This document shows, piece by piece, positions 15,190 through 15,291 of a stretch of DNA of 15,291 bases (positions within the stretch are counted from its first letter, which is position 1; every line of letters starts with the position of its first letter). The notes under the pieces are model-generated. The model ran no database searches, was not told where the DNA came from, and saw only the letters and a program-made list of their open reading frames with translations. The stretch is from an uncultured Sphingobacteriales bacterium (GTDB taxonomy: Bacteria; Bacteroidota; Bacteroidia; Chitinophagales; Chitinophagaceae), in assembly GCA_946479435.1 (NCBI GenBank), contig CAMLFX010000082.1, positions 1-15,291 of the forward strand, written 5' to 3'. Both the position numbers and the translations under genes were made by a program.

Positions 15190-15216
15190 AAAGCCGCTCA
15201 ATGAATGAGCGGCTTT
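15190..15216. terminator. Bidirectional intrinsic terminator
   Basis: AAAGCCGCTCA (15190-15200) and TGAGCGGCTTT (15206-15216) form an 11-bp perfect stem with an ATGAA loop. On the - strand it is followed by TTTTTAATTT, a strong tail for the tRNA-Val transcript. On the + strand it is followed by TTTATT, serving the receptor-phosphatase operon. It lies between the two convergent units. Confidence 0.88.
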
Positions 15217-15222
15217 ATTCTG

Positions 15223-15291
15223 TGGAAGCACACGGATTCGAACCGCGGACCCTCTGCTTGTAAGGCAGATGCTCTGAACCAGCTGAGCTAT
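15223..15291 (-). tRNA. trnV: tRNA-Val (anticodon UAC), partial at the 5' end
   Basis: Read on the - strand, the sequence gives a D arm with TAGCTCAGCTGG, anticodon stem TCTGC/GCAGA with loop CTTACAA (anticodon TAC), T loop GTTCGAATC and the 3' acceptor strand TGCTTCC with discriminator A (complement of 15223). The next bases are CA then G, so CCA is not encoded. The first six acceptor bases lie beyond the window edge; GGAAGC is expected there. Base 15291 is the seventh acceptor base. Confidence 0.93.

Noticed and set aside
1..15291. CRISPR arrays, prophage genes or toxin-antitoxin pairs
   Set aside because: No regularly spaced short repeats, phage structural genes or small paired ORFs with recognisable families were seen on either strand.

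Overview
The window looks like chromosomal DNA of a Bacteroidota member. The evidence is AT-rich sequence, TAnnTTTG-type -7 promoter boxes, A/T-rich leaders in place of Shine-Dalgarno sites, a SusC-like N-terminal extension on the TonB-dependent receptor, and LytTR two-component systems with propeller/Y_Y_Y sensors. A Chitinophagaceae-like origin is a guess that I cannot test from the sequence alone.

Layout. Bases 1-2403 are a housekeeping translation/transcription block on the + strand: the 3' end of tuf (EF-Tu) with a terminator, a class-V aminotransferase-fold gene, a structured leader, tRNA-Trp(CCA), secE and nusG, closed by a strong terminator. The ribosomal protein/RNA polymerase genes (rplK-rplA-rplJ-rplL-rpoB) that usually follow nusG are absent.

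Bases 2455-9990 hold, on the - strand, a tandemly duplicated two-component system. Unit 1 is a LytTR response regulator preceded by a 1007-residue membrane sensor kinase with 4-bp gene overlap. Unit 2 is a related sensor kinase followed by only the first 43 codons of the same response regulator. The two periplasmic sensors have diverged strongly. In contrast a 711-bp tract (3042-3752 and 6488-7198), covering the start of the regulator and most of the kinase domain, is almost identical. This points to recent gene conversion or recombination and to two sensors feeding one regulator.

Upstream of each kinase, on the opposite strand, lies a ~106-nt element that is about 94% identical between copies. 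It sits in otherwise diverged intergenic DNA, carries a conserved internal hairpin, ends in a classical intrinsic terminator, and has a TAnnTTTG box at nearly the same distance. It contains no ORF. I read it as a two-copy small RNA, divergently transcribed from each sensor kinase. It is the most interesting item in the window.

Bases 10013-15137 hold a divergent pair: a seven-TM membrane-anchored AraC-type regulator (-) and a TonB-dependent receptor followed by a secreted Cys-based (HCx5R) phosphatase (+). The intergenic region between them contains a direct repeat and a perfect 17-bp palindrome that could be operators. A reasonable inference is regulated uptake of a ligand that is dephosphorylated in the periplasm. 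The window ends with hairpin terminators and the 3' part of a tRNA-Val(UAC) gene on the - strand.
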